DNA of 64,000 bases from Bradyrhizobium yuanmingense (GTDB lineage Bacteria; Pseudomonadota; Alphaproteobacteria; Rhizobiales; Xanthobacteraceae). A program made the position numbers and the translations under genes. This document shows, one piece after another, positions 10,154 through 18,476 of the stretch (position 1 is its first letter; each line of letters starts with the position of its first letter). The stretch is taken from positions 1 to 64,000 of the forward strand of contig NZ_JARFML010000005.1 in NCBI RefSeq assembly GCF_029167105.1. Reading direction: 5' to 3'. The notes beneath the pieces are model-generated. The model worked only from the letters and a program-made list of their open reading frames with translations, made no database searches and was not told the DNA's origin.

Positions 10154-10822
10154 TTAACGCCTACAATCCTGCGCGATCTTGTCGAGCGCCTGGGCGAGGC
10201 CCTTCAGCGAAAACGTGTCGGTGGTCTCGGTGCCCTTGGCCGAGACGCCCTTGACGACGAGATCGGCGGATTTGCGCATGGCTTCGACCATCCGCTCCTC
10301 CTCGGCCGCGTTCTTGATCCAGAGCCCGTCGCCCTGCGTGTACATGGCGAAGGAGGCGCCGCCGACCTCGGCGGTCGATTCCGAGCCAGGCTTCAGTGCA
10401 TAGCCGATCATGACCGAGACTTCGTTGTTGACCTTCTCGGCCGGCCGGGTCGAGACGAAGGCATAGGCGGGGTCGCGCGGCCGGTTCGGCGGGTTGGTTT
10501 TCGACGACGACGGCTTGGCCAGCGCGAAGCAAACCTTCTTGCCGTTGGGCGCCGCCGAATAGGCACCCCAGGTGCCGAACTGGCCGATCAGGGTCGGCTC
10601 CGCGCCCCCCGCAACGGCCGCAGCCGGGGCCGCCGGCTTGCTCTCGGGCTTCGGGGCCGCCTTTGCGTTGGTGTTGGCCGGCGGTGCGGCCGGCTTGGGC
10701 GTCGCCTCTTTTGGAGCAGAACCGGACTTGGGCGCCGGTTGCGCCGTCTGCGCCCGCGCAGACACAGCGATTCCCCCGGCCGCCACGCCAGTCATCAAAG
10801 CTAAAATCAGCACCCGCCACAT
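10154..10822 (-). CDS. IalB-family (invasion-associated locus B) periplasmic protein
   Basis: A 222-residue exported protein. A signal peptide ends near residue 24 (SARAQ). A Pro/Ala/Lys-rich linker (residues ~25-75) follows, then a globular domain starting GQFGTWGAYSA and containing KVCFALAKP, FVSTRPAEKVNNEVSVMIGY, FAMYTQGDGLWIK and a terminal AQDCRR. These match the IalB family named from Bartonella; in rhizobia the role is uncharacterised, probably envelope related. Two Cys, one in each half of the domain, could form a disulfide. It is a single gene. Confidence 0.82.
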   Translation of the reverse strand: MWRVLILALMTGVAAGGIAVSARAQTAQPAPKSGSAPKEATPKPAAPPANTNAKAAPKPESKPAAPAAAVAGGAEPTLIGQFGTWGAYSAAPNGKKVCFALAKPSSSKTNPPNRPRDPAYAFVSTRPAEKVNNEVSVMIGYALKPGSESTAEVGGASFAMYTQGDGLWIKNAAEEERMVEAMRKSADLVVKGVSAKGTETTDTFSLKGLAQALDKIAQDCRR

Positions 10823-10938
10823 GCCGCGTTGGTTCCCTCAATATTGTGACTGGAAGATGGCCCGAGTGCGCTTTGTCCCCGGGCAGGGATAGCCGGGAAA
10901 GTTCAATTTGGGAAGGCAGTTAGCGGTATCGGCGGCGG

Positions 10939-11778
10939 CTAGGCCCTGGATCGGGCGGCGCGTTGCGCGGCCCATTGCGCCTCGGTCCAGCCGAGCAAAT
11001 CCTCGGCGCCGGAACTGCGCAGATGCGCGCCGCCGTCGATCACCACCATCTCGCCATTGATGTAGGCGGCGCGGTCCGAGACCAGGAAGCTGGCGAGATC
11101 GGCAAGCTCGCCGTGCTCGCCGGTGCGGCCGAGCGGATTGCGCGCGGTCCAGCCTTCGTCGCGGCCTTCGGGACGAAGCTGCCCGGTGGCCCCTGCGGTC
11201 GGAAACGGGCCCGGCGCGATCGCGACGGTGCGGATGCCCTTTGGACCCCACTCCACCGCAAGGCTCCTGGACATCGCCAGCAGTGCGGATTTCGCCATCG
11301 CCGAGGGAACGGTGAAGGCGCGGCCGGTGATGGTGGAGGTCGAGAGGATCGACAGCACGACGCCGCGATGGTTGGCCTCGATCCAGCGCCTGCCGGCGGC
11401 GAGCGTGCAATACATCGCGCCATGCAGTGTCGGCGCCAGGATCGCGTCCGCGGCGCGGAAGGAAAGATGCTCGCTCTGCGCGATGAAGGTGGCGGCGGCA
11501 TTGTTGACGAGGATGTCGAGCGGCGCCTCGCGCCAGATCGCATCCATCATGCCGTCAACCGCCGCACCGTCACGGATATCGCAGGCGATGGCGGTGACCT
11601 TGCCGCCGGTTTCTTCACGCATCTCGCGCGCCGTCGCCTCGAGCCGGTCGAGCTTGCGGCCGCAGATCACGAGCTCGGCGCCCAGCGCGAGGAAGCGACG
11701 CCCCATCGCAGCCCCGAGACCCGAACCACCACCGGTAATGAGGATGCGCTTGTTCTTCAGCAGGCTTGTTTCAAACAT
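10939..11778 (-). CDS. SDR-family reductase resembling 2,4-dienoyl-CoA reductase
   Basis: A 279-residue short-chain dehydrogenase/reductase. The cofactor loop is TGGGSGLGAAMG (residues ~15-26) and NNAA follows at ~92. In place of the usual YxxxK the active site reads S159-A-M-A-K163, and the surrounding FTVPSAMAKSALLAMS, GPFPTAG and SDRAAYING closely resemble mitochondrial 2,4-dienoyl-CoA reductase, where Ser/Lys replace Tyr/Lys. It may reduce 2,4-dienoyl-CoA with NADPH during breakdown of unsaturated fatty acids. GGGGAGG before the ATG at 11778 decides the start; the longer frame to 11937 runs through a repeat. It is divergent from a quinone oxidoreductase. Confidence 0.85.
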   Translation of the reverse strand: MFETSLLKNKRILITGGGSGLGAAMGRRFLALGAELVICGRKLDRLEATAREMREETGGKVTAIACDIRDGAAVDGMMDAIWREAPLDILVNNAAATFIAQSEHLSFRAADAILAPTLHGAMYCTLAAGRRWIEANHRGVVLSILSTSTITGRAFTVPSAMAKSALLAMSRSLAVEWGPKGIRTVAIAPGPFPTAGATGQLRPEGRDEGWTARNPLGRTGEHGELADLASFLVSDRAAYINGEMVVIDGGAHLRSSGAEDLLGWTEAQWAAQRAARSRA

Positions 11779-11805
11779 CGTTTGAATCCTCCCCTTCTTC
11801 TTGTT

Positions 11806-11886
11806 CGTCATTGCGAGCGCAGCGAAGCAATCGAGACTATTTCCGCGGCACGGATTCTGGATTGCTTCGCTGCGCTCGCAATGACG
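11806..11886. repeat. Long inverted repeat, family E (CGTCATTGCGAGC type)
   Basis: About 25-bp arms: CGTCATTGCGAGCGCAGCGA at the left and its near-exact complement ending GCTCGCAATGACG at the right. It lies between two divergent genes. A short relic, CGTCATTGCGAGC, occurs at 25265-25277. Confidence 0.85.
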
Positions 11887-12000
11887 GGAGGATAGGTCTG
11901 TGCATCGCTTTGGGCAAAGAATCCGGATTGTCGCCACGGCCTAAATCCGGCAGAAACGGCCAAACTATAATTCCACCCGAAACGCCCTCAAGGTGCCGCC

Positions 12001-12975
12001 ATGAAAGCCATCCTCTGCTCGCAATATTGCCAGCCCGACGACCTCGTCCTGACTGAGGTGCCGGATCCGATGGCGGGGCCCGGCGAAGCCGTGATCGCGA
12101 TCAAGGCGGCGGCGCTGAATTTCTTCGACATCCTGATGATCCAGGGCAAGTACCAGATCAAGCCGCCGTTCCCGTTCTCGCCGGCCGCGGAAGTTGCGGG
12201 CGTGATCGAGAGCATCGGCGCTGGTGTCACTGATCTCAAGGTCGGCGATCGCGTGGTCGCCTCCTGCGGCCACAACGGCGCACGCGAGAAGATCGCGCTG
12301 CCGGCGGCCTCGATCGTGAAGATCCCCGACAATCTCGACTACGACCGCGCGGCCGGCATCATCATCATCTACGGGACCGCGCTGCATGCGCTGGAAGATC
12401 GCGCCAGCCCCAAGCCGGGCGAGACGCTCGCTGTGCTGGGCGCAGCCGGCGGCACTGGCCTTGCGGCCTGCGAGCTCGGCAAGCTGATGGGGTTGAAGGT
12501 GATCGCCTGCGCCTCGTCGGACGAGAAGCTCGAATTCGCCAAGGCGCACGGCGCCGAGCTGACGCTGAACTACGCCAAGGAGGATCTGAAGGAAGGCCTG
12601 CGCAAGCTCACCGGCGGCAAGGGCGTCGACATCATCTTCGATCCGGTTGGTGGCGCTTACGCCGAGCAGGCGCTGCGCTCGATCGCCTGGGAGGGCCGCT
12701 TCCTCGTCATCGGCTTTGCCGCCGGCGACATTCCGAAGATGCCGCTGAACCTCGCCTTGCTGAAGGGCTGCGACATCCGCGGCGTGTTCTGGGGCGCATG
12801 GACCCGGCTCAACCCGGCCAAGAACCGCGCCAATCTGGAAAAGCTCGTGAAGTGGACGGCGGAGGGCAAGATCTCATCGCATGTCGACCGCACCTTCCCG
12901 CTGGCGCAGACGGCCGATGCGTTGAAGGTGCTGGCGGGACGGCAGGCCATGGGCAAGGTGATCTTGCATCCGTGA
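12001..12975 (+). CDS. Zinc-independent quinone oxidoreductase-like enzyme (MDR superfamily)
   Basis: A 324-residue medium-chain dehydrogenase/reductase. The GroES-like N-terminal half includes AAALNFFDILMIQGKY and FSPAAEVAGVIESIGAGV. The nucleotide-binding half has VLGAAGGTGLAACELGKLMG, the AxxGxxG-type NADPH loop of the quinone oxidoreductase subgroup. No structural or catalytic zinc Cys set is visible. It probably uses NADPH to reduce quinones or alpha,beta-unsaturated carbonyl compounds. It is divergent from the dienoyl-CoA reductase-like gene, so the pair may work on unsaturated acyl compounds. A hairpin follows the stop. Confidence 0.88.
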   Translation: MKAILCSQYCQPDDLVLTEVPDPMAGPGEAVIAIKAAALNFFDILMIQGKYQIKPPFPFSPAAEVAGVIESIGAGVTDLKVGDRVVASCGHNGAREKIALPAASIVKIPDNLDYDRAAGIIIIYGTALHALEDRASPKPGETLAVLGAAGGTGLAACELGKLMGLKVIACASSDEKLEFAKAHGAELTLNYAKEDLKEGLRKLTGGKGVDIIFDPVGGAYAEQALRSIAWEGRFLVIGFAAGDIPKMPLNLALLKGCDIRGVFWGAWTRLNPAKNRANLEKLVKWTAEGKISSHVDRTFPLAQTADALKVLAGRQAMGKVILHP

Positions 12976-12991
12976 GCTGATGCAGGTGGTT

Positions 12992-13016
12992 GAAGTCGCG
13001 TAGGCTACGCGACTTC
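12992..13016. terminator. Perfect hairpin between convergent genes
   Basis: GAAGTCGCGTA and TACGCGACTTC enclose GGC. The stop codon of the DUF1232 gene on the minus strand lies inside it. There is no clean T-run on either side, so it may be only a weak terminator. Confidence 0.5.
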
Positions 13017-13397
13017 TGCTTTGCCGTCCGCCTCATCTACGCCGCGCCTCAGCACGGCGCGGGCGGCCTCGCGATGCTCGTGCGTGATGTGGCCGGCAAC
13101 CATGCGGATGGCGGTGGCGAGCACGGCGGCGTCATCGGCGAAGCCGAGCATGGGCATCACGTCCGCGACGAAATCGAACGGCAGGACAAAATAGGCGATT
13201 GCACCGAGCAGCGAAGCCTGGACGTGACGCGGCGTCTGCCGGTCGAACGCGCAGTAATAGGCGGCAAGCAGATCCTCCGCGAACGGCAGATGCGCAGCGA
13301 CCCGCTTCAGCTTGCGCCAGAAGCGGCGGCGCACGCTCTCGCGATCTTCCGCGAGCCGATCGGCCGGCTCGAAGCCAACGCTGTGCTCGGCAGCCAT
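13005..13397 (-). CDS. DUF1232 (YkvA-like) membrane-associated protein
   Basis: A 130-residue protein. The central HVQASLLGAIAYFVLPFDFVAD, followed by MLGFADDAAVL, is the DUF1232 signature: a short hydrophobic hairpin with Pro-Asp-x-x-Pro/Asp-type spacing. The function of the family is unknown. The longer frame begins at 13454, but the ATG at 13397 is preceded by GGGGAG and fits the domain. It is convergent with the quinone oxidoreductase gene and lies in the same direction as phhB. Confidence 0.82.
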   Translation of the reverse strand: MAAEHSVGFEPADRLAEDRESVRRRFWRKLKRVAAHLPFAEDLLAAYYCAFDRQTPRHVQASLLGAIAYFVLPFDFVADVMPMLGFADDAAVLATAIRMVAGHITHEHREAARAVLRRGVDEADGKAEVA

Positions 13398-13497
13398 GCT
13401 CAAATGCTCCCCGTTCTGCGGGAGGCGGAGGACAGCCCGATCCCGGCTGATCACAAGATGGGGATGCAGCCGGTCCCTGCAAGACGTCTGCCTGGTA

Positions 13498-13788
13498 TCA
13501 GCCTGCGATGGCGTTCATCGCCTTGGCTAGCGCCATGTCGCGCGCGGTGACGCCGCCGGCGTCGTGGGTCGACAGTACCACCTCCACCGTCTTGTAGACG
13601 TTGCGCCATTCGGGGTGGTGATCCATCTTCTCGGCGACCAGCGCGGCGCGGGTCATGAAGCCGAACGCCTCGTTGAAATCCTTGAAGACAAAGGTCTTCC
13701 CGATGGCATCGCGGCCTTGGACGTCAGTCCAGCCGGGCAATCCGCTCAACGCCTGCCTGCGCGCCTCCGCCGAGAGCCGTTCTGCCAT
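13498..13788 (-). CDS. phhB: 4a-hydroxytetrahydrobiopterin dehydratase (pterin-4a-carbinolamine dehydratase)
   Basis: A small enzyme of 96 residues that dehydrates 4a-hydroxytetrahydropterin, recycling the cofactor of aromatic amino acid hydroxylases. The active-site motif is [14 protein letters not shown] near residue 57, followed by [17 protein letters not shown]. Three in-frame ATGs lie at 13800, 13794 and 13788; I choose the last because GGAG lies 6 bases upstream of it. No phenylalanine hydroxylase gene is nearby, so the partner is elsewhere or the protein has a molybdopterin-related role as in some bacteria. Confidence 0.92.
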   Translation of the reverse strand: MAERLSAEARRQALSGLPGWTDVQGRDAIGKTFVFKDFNEAFGFMTRAALVAEKMDHHPEWRNVYKTVEVVLSTHDAGGVTARDMALAKAMNAIAG

Positions 13789-13940
13789 GACCATCTCCAT
13801 CCTTCAGGGGAACTTTACCCTAACACCGTGCCGACGCCCGGGTTCACACGGGAATTTCGTCCATCCGCTAACCATGACGGAGATGTAACCCCGCCGGACA
13901 AGAAATTTGCTACAATTGCGGGCGTAAATCGCCGGCCAAG

Positions 13941-15386
13941 ATGAAACTGAGCCCGAAGCGCCTGTTTGGGAGACCGATGACCGGGGGATTGGACCTGGCC
14001 GAAACGCCCCCTCCGCCTTCGCCGCGATCCGCGGCGCGGAAGACCGCGCTCGTGTCTCTGGCGTTCCTGCTTGCGATCGTCGGCGTGGTCGCCGGCGGCT
14101 ATTATTTCGCGATGCGTCCCGTGACGCTCAGAATCGCGGTCGGCCCCGCCAACAGCGACGACGTCAAGGTCGTGCAGGCGCTGACGCAAGGCTTTGCGCA
14201 GCACAAGAGCTACGTGCGGCTGCGGCCGATCCAGACCGACGGCGCAACCGCCAGCGCCAATGCGCTCGCCGAGGGCAAGGTCGATCTCGCCATCGTGCGT
14301 GGCGACCTCGACGTGCCGAAGAACGCACAGGCGGTCGCGACCCTGCGCAAGAACGTCGTGGTGCTGTGGTCCGTGCCCGCCAAGGGCAAGAAGAAGGGCG
14401 CGAAGATCACCAAGGTCGCGCAGCTCGCTGGCCACCGCATCGGCGTCGTCGGACGCACCCAGGCCAACGTCAATCTGCTCAAGGTGATCCTGCAGCAATA
14501 CGGCGTCGACCCGGCCAAGGTCGAGATCGTGCAATTTCCCGCCAACGAAGTTGCCGAGGCGATCAAGGCGCAGAAGACCGACGTCTACCTCGCAGCAGGT
14601 CCGGTCAACAGCAAGATCACCGCGGACGCGATCGCGGCATCGATCAGGGAGGGCGGTTCGCCAACCTTCCTCGCCATCGATTCGGCCGACGCGATCGCGC
14701 AAAATCATCCGGTCTATGAAGCCTCCGAGATTCCCGCCGGCACTTACGGCGGCTCGCCCGACCGTCCCGAGGACGAGGTCAAGACCATCAGCTTCGCGCA
14801 CCACATCGTGGCGCGCAAAGGCGTGTCCGAGGCCGGCATCGCAGCGTTCACGCGCCAGCTGTTCGCCGTGCGCCAGCAACTGGTGACCGAATTCCCGCTG
14901 GCCGCGAAGATCGAAACACCCGATACCGACAAGGATGCCGTGATCCCGGTGCATCCCGGTGCAGCTGCTTTCGTCGACGGCGAGGAGAAGACCTTTCTCG
15001 ACAAGTACAGCGATTACATCTGGTGGAGCCTGATGGCGCTCTCGGCCATGGGCTCGATCGGCGCTTGGTTCGCCGGCTATCTGAAGAAGGACGAGCGCGA
15101 CAACAGCAATCACCAGCGCGAACGCCTGCTCGACATGATCGCCGCGGCACGCAAATGCGAGACGACCGAAGAGCTCGACCAGATGCAGACCGAAGCCGAC
15201 GAGATCCTGCGCGACACGCTGCGCTGTTTCGATCACGGCGCGATTGAGGAAGCCGCGCTCACGGCCTTCAACATCGCACTCGATCAATTCCACGCCGCCG
15301 TCGCCGACCGCAAGACGGTGCTGATGAGCTTGCCGCAGAACCTGCAGCGAGCCGGCGCGCAATTCCGGGCCGCCGGCAACGCCTGA
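13941..15386 (+). CDS. TAXI-family solute-binding protein, membrane-anchored
   Basis: A 481-residue protein. A membrane segment lies at residues ~34-57, not followed by an obvious cleavage site. The periplasmic domain (~60-350) is a TAXI/NMT1-type binding fold: LRIAVGPANSDD, LAEGKVDLAIVRGD, LAGHRIGVVGRT and TISFAHHIVARKGVSE. A second membrane segment (~363-382) leads to a ~100-residue cytoplasmic tail rich in Glu, Gln and Ala, probably helical. TAXI proteins normally deliver carboxylates to TRAP permeases, but no permease gene is nearby, so a sensory or scaffold role is possible. The ATG at 13977, preceded by GGGAG, is an alternative start. Confidence 0.85.
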   Translation: MKLSPKRLFGRPMTGGLDLAETPPPPSPRSAARKTALVSLAFLLAIVGVVAGGYYFAMRPVTLRIAVGPANSDDVKVVQALTQGFAQHKSYVRLRPIQTDGATASANALAEGKVDLAIVRGDLDVPKNAQAVATLRKNVVVLWSVPAKGKKKGAKITKVAQLAGHRIGVVGRTQANVNLLKVILQQYGVDPAKVEIVQFPANEVAEAIKAQKTDVYLAAGPVNSKITADAIAASIREGGSPTFLAIDSADAIAQNHPVYEASEIPAGTYGGSPDRPEDEVKTISFAHHIVARKGVSEAGIAAFTRQLFAVRQQLVTEFPLAAKIETPDTDKDAVIPVHPGAAAFVDGEEKTFLDKYSDYIWWSLMALSAMGSIGAWFAGYLKKDERDNSNHQRERLLDMIAAARKCETTEELDQMQTEADEILRDTLRCFDHGAIEEAALTAFNIALDQFHAAVADRKTVLMSLPQNLQRAGAQFRAAGNA

Positions 15387-15440
15387 GCCGCGCTTGCTGC
15401 GCGTTATTGCTGCGTCACATTGTCTCAATATGACAATTTA

Positions 15441-15522
15441 CCGTCATTCCGGAGCACGCGAAGCGGGAATCCGGAATCTCGAGATTCCGGGTCTGGTCCT
15501 TCGGACCATCCCGGAATGACGG
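15441..15522. repeat. Palindromic intergenic repeat, family A
   Basis: CCGTCATTCCGGAG at the left and CATCCCGGAATGACGG at the right flank a core GGAATCTCGAGATTCCGG, which is itself a palindrome. It lies between the TAXI gene and the PhoD-type gene. Confidence 0.8.
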
Positions 15523-15556
15523 CGCGAGATGCGCGCAACACAGCGAGCCATCCTTC

Positions 15557-17098
15557 ATGACCATCACCTTCTCCCGCCGCCGCTTTCTCGCCTCCAGCGC
15601 CGGTGCGCTCGGCACGATGGCGATGCCGTATCTTTCGCGCGCGGCAGACCGGCCGGCGGTCACCCACGGCGTGCAATCCGGCGACGTCACCGTCGACGGC
15701 GGCGTGGTGTGGGCGCGAACCGACCGGCCCGCGCAGATGCTGGTCGAGGTGGCGACGGCTGAGTCGTTCAAGGACGCCCGCGCATTGCCGCCGATCGCGG
15801 CGCTGCCCGAGAGCGACTTCACCGCCAAGATGCTGGTCGAAAATCTTCCGGCCGGCCAGGACATCTTCTACCGCGTCCGCTTCCGCGATCTCTCCCACAG
15901 CGCGATCGAGGGCGAGGCGGTGACCGGCCGCTTCCGCACCGCGCCGGCCGACCGACGCGACGTCAGCTTCGTCTGGGGCGGCGACGTCGCGGGGCAGGGC
16001 TGGGGCATCAATCCCGACGACGGCGGCATGGTCACCTTCTCGACCATGCGCAAGCACCGGCCGGATTTCTTCCTGCACTCGGGCGACACGATCTATGCCG
16101 ACGGTCCGATCCAACCCGAGGTGAAGCTCGCCGACGGCAAGATCTGGAAGAATCTCACCATTCCGGAGAAAGCCAAGGTCGCCGAGACGCTGGACGAGTA
16201 CCGCGCCGCGTACAAATACAATCTCTCCGACGACAATCTCCGCGCCTTCAATGCCGAGGTGCCGGTCTTCGTGCAGTGGGACGACCACGAGGTCACCAAC
16301 AACTGGTCGCTCTCGAAAGACTTGCCGGCCGCCTACAAGGTGCGCGACATCGCGCCGCTCGCAGCCCGCGCGGGCCGGGCCTTCCACGAGATGTACCCGA
16401 TGCGGGAGAGCATCACTGAACCCGGCCGCGTCTATCGCCAGATCTCCTACGGCCCACATCTCGACGTGTTCGTGCTCGACGAGCGCAGCTATCGCGGGCC
16501 GAACGGCGCCAATCTCGAAGCCGCCTATGGCCCTGCCAGCTATTTCCTCGGCCCGGAGCAGATCGCCTGGCTCAAGCGCGGCCTGCTGAATTCGCGCGCG
16601 ACATGGAAGGTGATCGCGTCCGATATGCCGATCAGCCTGATCGTCTCCGACACGCCGAAGGGCGGCTCGGAAGCCGTTGCGCAGGGCGACGGCCCTGTGC
16701 GTGGCCGTGAGCTCGAGATCGCCGACATCCTGCGCTTCATCAAGATGGCGCCGATCAGCAACACCGTGTGGCTGACCGCCGACGTGCATTACGCCGCCGC
16801 GCATTATTACGATCCCAACAAGGCGCAATTTCAGGAGTTCGAGCCGTTCTGGGAATTCGTCTCGGGCCCGCTGCATGCCGGTACGTTCGGCCCGAACGCG
16901 CTCGACAATACCTTTGGCCCCGAGGTGCGCTTCGTCAAGGCACCTAGCAAGGACAGCCAGAACCTGCCGCCGTCCGCCGGCATGCAGTTCTTCGGTCACG
17001 TCAAGATCGACGGCGCCTCGGGCCAGATGACGGTGACCCTGCGCGATCGCGCCGACGTCGCGCTGTGGTCGACGACGCTCGCTCCGAAGCTCGCGTAA
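15557..17098 (+). CDS. PhoD-type alkaline phosphatase, Tat-exported
   Basis: A 513-residue phosphodiesterase/monoesterase. The N-terminus has a twin-arginine signal, SRRRFLASSAG, with cleavage expected after LSRA (near residue 30). An N-terminal Ig-like domain (~35-130; HGVQSGDVTVDGGVVWART) precedes the metallophosphatase domain. Metal ligands fit GGDVAGQG, HSGDTIYADG, WDDHEVTNNW and TADVHYAAAHYY. PhoD enzymes use iron and calcium and release phosphate from phosphodiesters such as teichoic acids or phospholipid headgroups. With the PhoA-type gene at 3579 the region encodes two unrelated exported phosphatases. No Pho box was identified. Confidence 0.93.
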   Translation: MTITFSRRRFLASSAGALGTMAMPYLSRAADRPAVTHGVQSGDVTVDGGVVWARTDRPAQMLVEVATAESFKDARALPPIAALPESDFTAKMLVENLPAGQDIFYRVRFRDLSHSAIEGEAVTGRFRTAPADRRDVSFVWGGDVAGQGWGINPDDGGMVTFSTMRKHRPDFFLHSGDTIYADGPIQPEVKLADGKIWKNLTIPEKAKVAETLDEYRAAYKYNLSDDNLRAFNAEVPVFVQWDDHEVTNNWSLSKDLPAAYKVRDIAPLAARAGRAFHEMYPMRESITEPGRVYRQISYGPHLDVFVLDERSYRGPNGANLEAAYGPASYFLGPEQIAWLKRGLLNSRATWKVIASDMPISLIVSDTPKGGSEAVAQGDGPVRGRELEIADILRFIKMAPISNTVWLTADVHYAAAHYYDPNKAQFQEFEPFWEFVSGPLHAGTFGPNALDNTFGPEVRFVKAPSKDSQNLPPSAGMQFFGHVKIDGASGQMTVTLRDRADVALWSTTLAPKLA

Positions 17099-17207
17099 CG
17101 GCCAATTCGAAGCCGGATGAACCATCAGGCCGGCCCGGACGACAATTGGAGGCGCCCGCGCATTTTCGAGGGCGTGATGCCGTCCGAGCCGTTTTCGAGT
17201 TGATGCC

Positions 17208-17918
17208 GTGCCGTTCAGCCGCCGAACGATCGTTATTGCGCTCCTGCTGAGCGCAGCATCCCCCACATGCGCCCAGACCCAGGACAAAGCGACGTTGGTG
17301 CGCGAGGCGTTCGCTTCGCCTTACGGCAAGGCGCTGACCGCCGAGCTCGGCAAATCACTGCGCGCAAGCGCCGACCCGGCATGCCTTACGGACAAGGGGT
17401 TGGCTGCCGACCAGCTCGAATCGCGCGGCCGCGATATCGTCGTCACATGGGGCACGCATATGCTGGAAGGCGCATCGGCGTTCATCGACCGGCAGAACTC
17501 CGACAATCCATTTCCCGGCGCAGCCGAATTGGAAAGCCTGAAGAGCAATCCGGATGTGAAGCGCTATCTCGCGATGGAAGAGCCGATACGTCAGGCGAAG
17601 ATCCTGGATCTGATTTTCGAGCATTTCGACCGCTACAACGTGGTTGCCCGCGTGAAACTTGGAGCGGTCTATCCACTGGAGACCGGCAACGAAGCTCTGC
17701 TCCGTCTCAATCCGACCGATGCAACGGAAGAGCGGTTGGAGACGTTCGTCAGCAAGAGTCGCTCGAAGGGGCTGAAACGTTTCCTGCAATTGTCCGATCA
17801 AGAGGCGATTGCGCAGAGTGCGGCGATCAAGAAGGCCTCATCGCCGCCGTTTCCGCACACATTCTTCAAGGGCGTCGAGACCGACCTGGCCGAGCTCTGC
17901 ATTCGCTCCGGCAAATAG
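17208..17918 (+). CDS. Secreted protein of unknown function
   Basis: A 236-residue protein starting at GTG. A signal peptide (IVIALLLSAASPTCAQ) ends near residue 22. The mature part is mostly helical and charged, with two Cys (in DPACLTDKG and ELCIRSGK) that could pair. The arrangement, with a mature N-terminus rich in Lys/Ala and a late FLQLSDQEAI segment, resembles DUF2059-like helical periplasmic proteins only loosely, so I do not assign a family. It lies 110 bases after the PhoD-type gene in the same direction and may be read through from it. Confidence 0.7.
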   Translation: MPFSRRTIVIALLLSAASPTCAQTQDKATLVREAFASPYGKALTAELGKSLRASADPACLTDKGLAADQLESRGRDIVVTWGTHMLEGASAFIDRQNSDNPFPGAAELESLKSNPDVKRYLAMEEPIRQAKILDLIFEHFDRYNVVARVKLGAVYPLETGNEALLRLNPTDATEERLETFVSKSRSKGLKRFLQLSDQEAIAQSAAIKKASSPPFPHTFFKGVETDLAELCIRSGK

Positions 17919-17922
17919 GCGA

Positions 17923-18297
17923 TCAGGTGTCCCGCGCCTGCAGCGCCGCCTCCAGCGCATCGCTCGAGCACGGCTTCTGCAGCCGCGGCCGGCCCGCCAA
18001 TTCGGACGGAATGCGCGCCTCGGCGCCGTAGCCGGTGACGAACACGAACGGAACTTTCAGCGCGATCAGCCGCTCGGCGATCGCAAAGCTCGTCTCACGG
18101 ATCAGCTCGACATCGAGCAGCGCGAAATCGGGTGTCCGTTTCGCAATGGCGTTCAACGCCTGCGTCACCGAACCCACGGTCCGCACGGCGGCCACACCAA
18201 ATCCGAGCAGGCGATCCTCGAAATCGATCGCGATGATCGGATCGTCCTCGACGATCAGAACATCGGCCGGCCAGCCATTGGAGTTTGCAGGTGCCAT
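17923..18297 (-). CDS. Single-domain response regulator (receiver only)
   Basis: A 124-residue CheY-like receiver. The acidic pocket is VLIVEDDPI (residues ~13-21), the phospho-acceptor Asp lies in FALLDVEL (~60), the Thr in VFVTGYG (~87) and the conserved Lys in RLQKPC (~108). There is no output domain. The ATG at 18297 puts the receiver at the N-terminus; the longer frame to 18417 adds nothing recognisable. Such proteins often act in phosphorelays with HWE-type histidine kinases common in rhizobia, but no kinase is adjacent. It is divergent from the Crp/Fnr gene. Confidence 0.88.
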   Translation of the reverse strand: MAPANSNGWPADVLIVEDDPIIAIDFEDRLLGFGVAAVRTVGSVTQALNAIAKRTPDFALLDVELIRETSFAIAERLIALKVPFVFVTGYGAEARIPSELAGRPRLQKPCSSDALEAALQARDT

Positions 18298-18476
18298 GAT
18301 CGCATCTTGGTTCGGGGGGTTTGGGATCAGGACTGCCGCGACACGATGCCTGCGCCCAGCGCATCGGAGGGTTCCCGGAACGAAACTCACCACATCCTCG
18401 TTCTCTGGTCTGTCCACTTGTGCACACAGGAAACGGATGGAACTCGTTAAGGTGGGAGGAAGGGTGGGAGTTCAGG

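Noticed and set aside
15425-17287. A 620-residue frame antisense to the PhoD-type gene
   Set aside because: Shadow frame; its C-terminus runs through a palindromic repeat.
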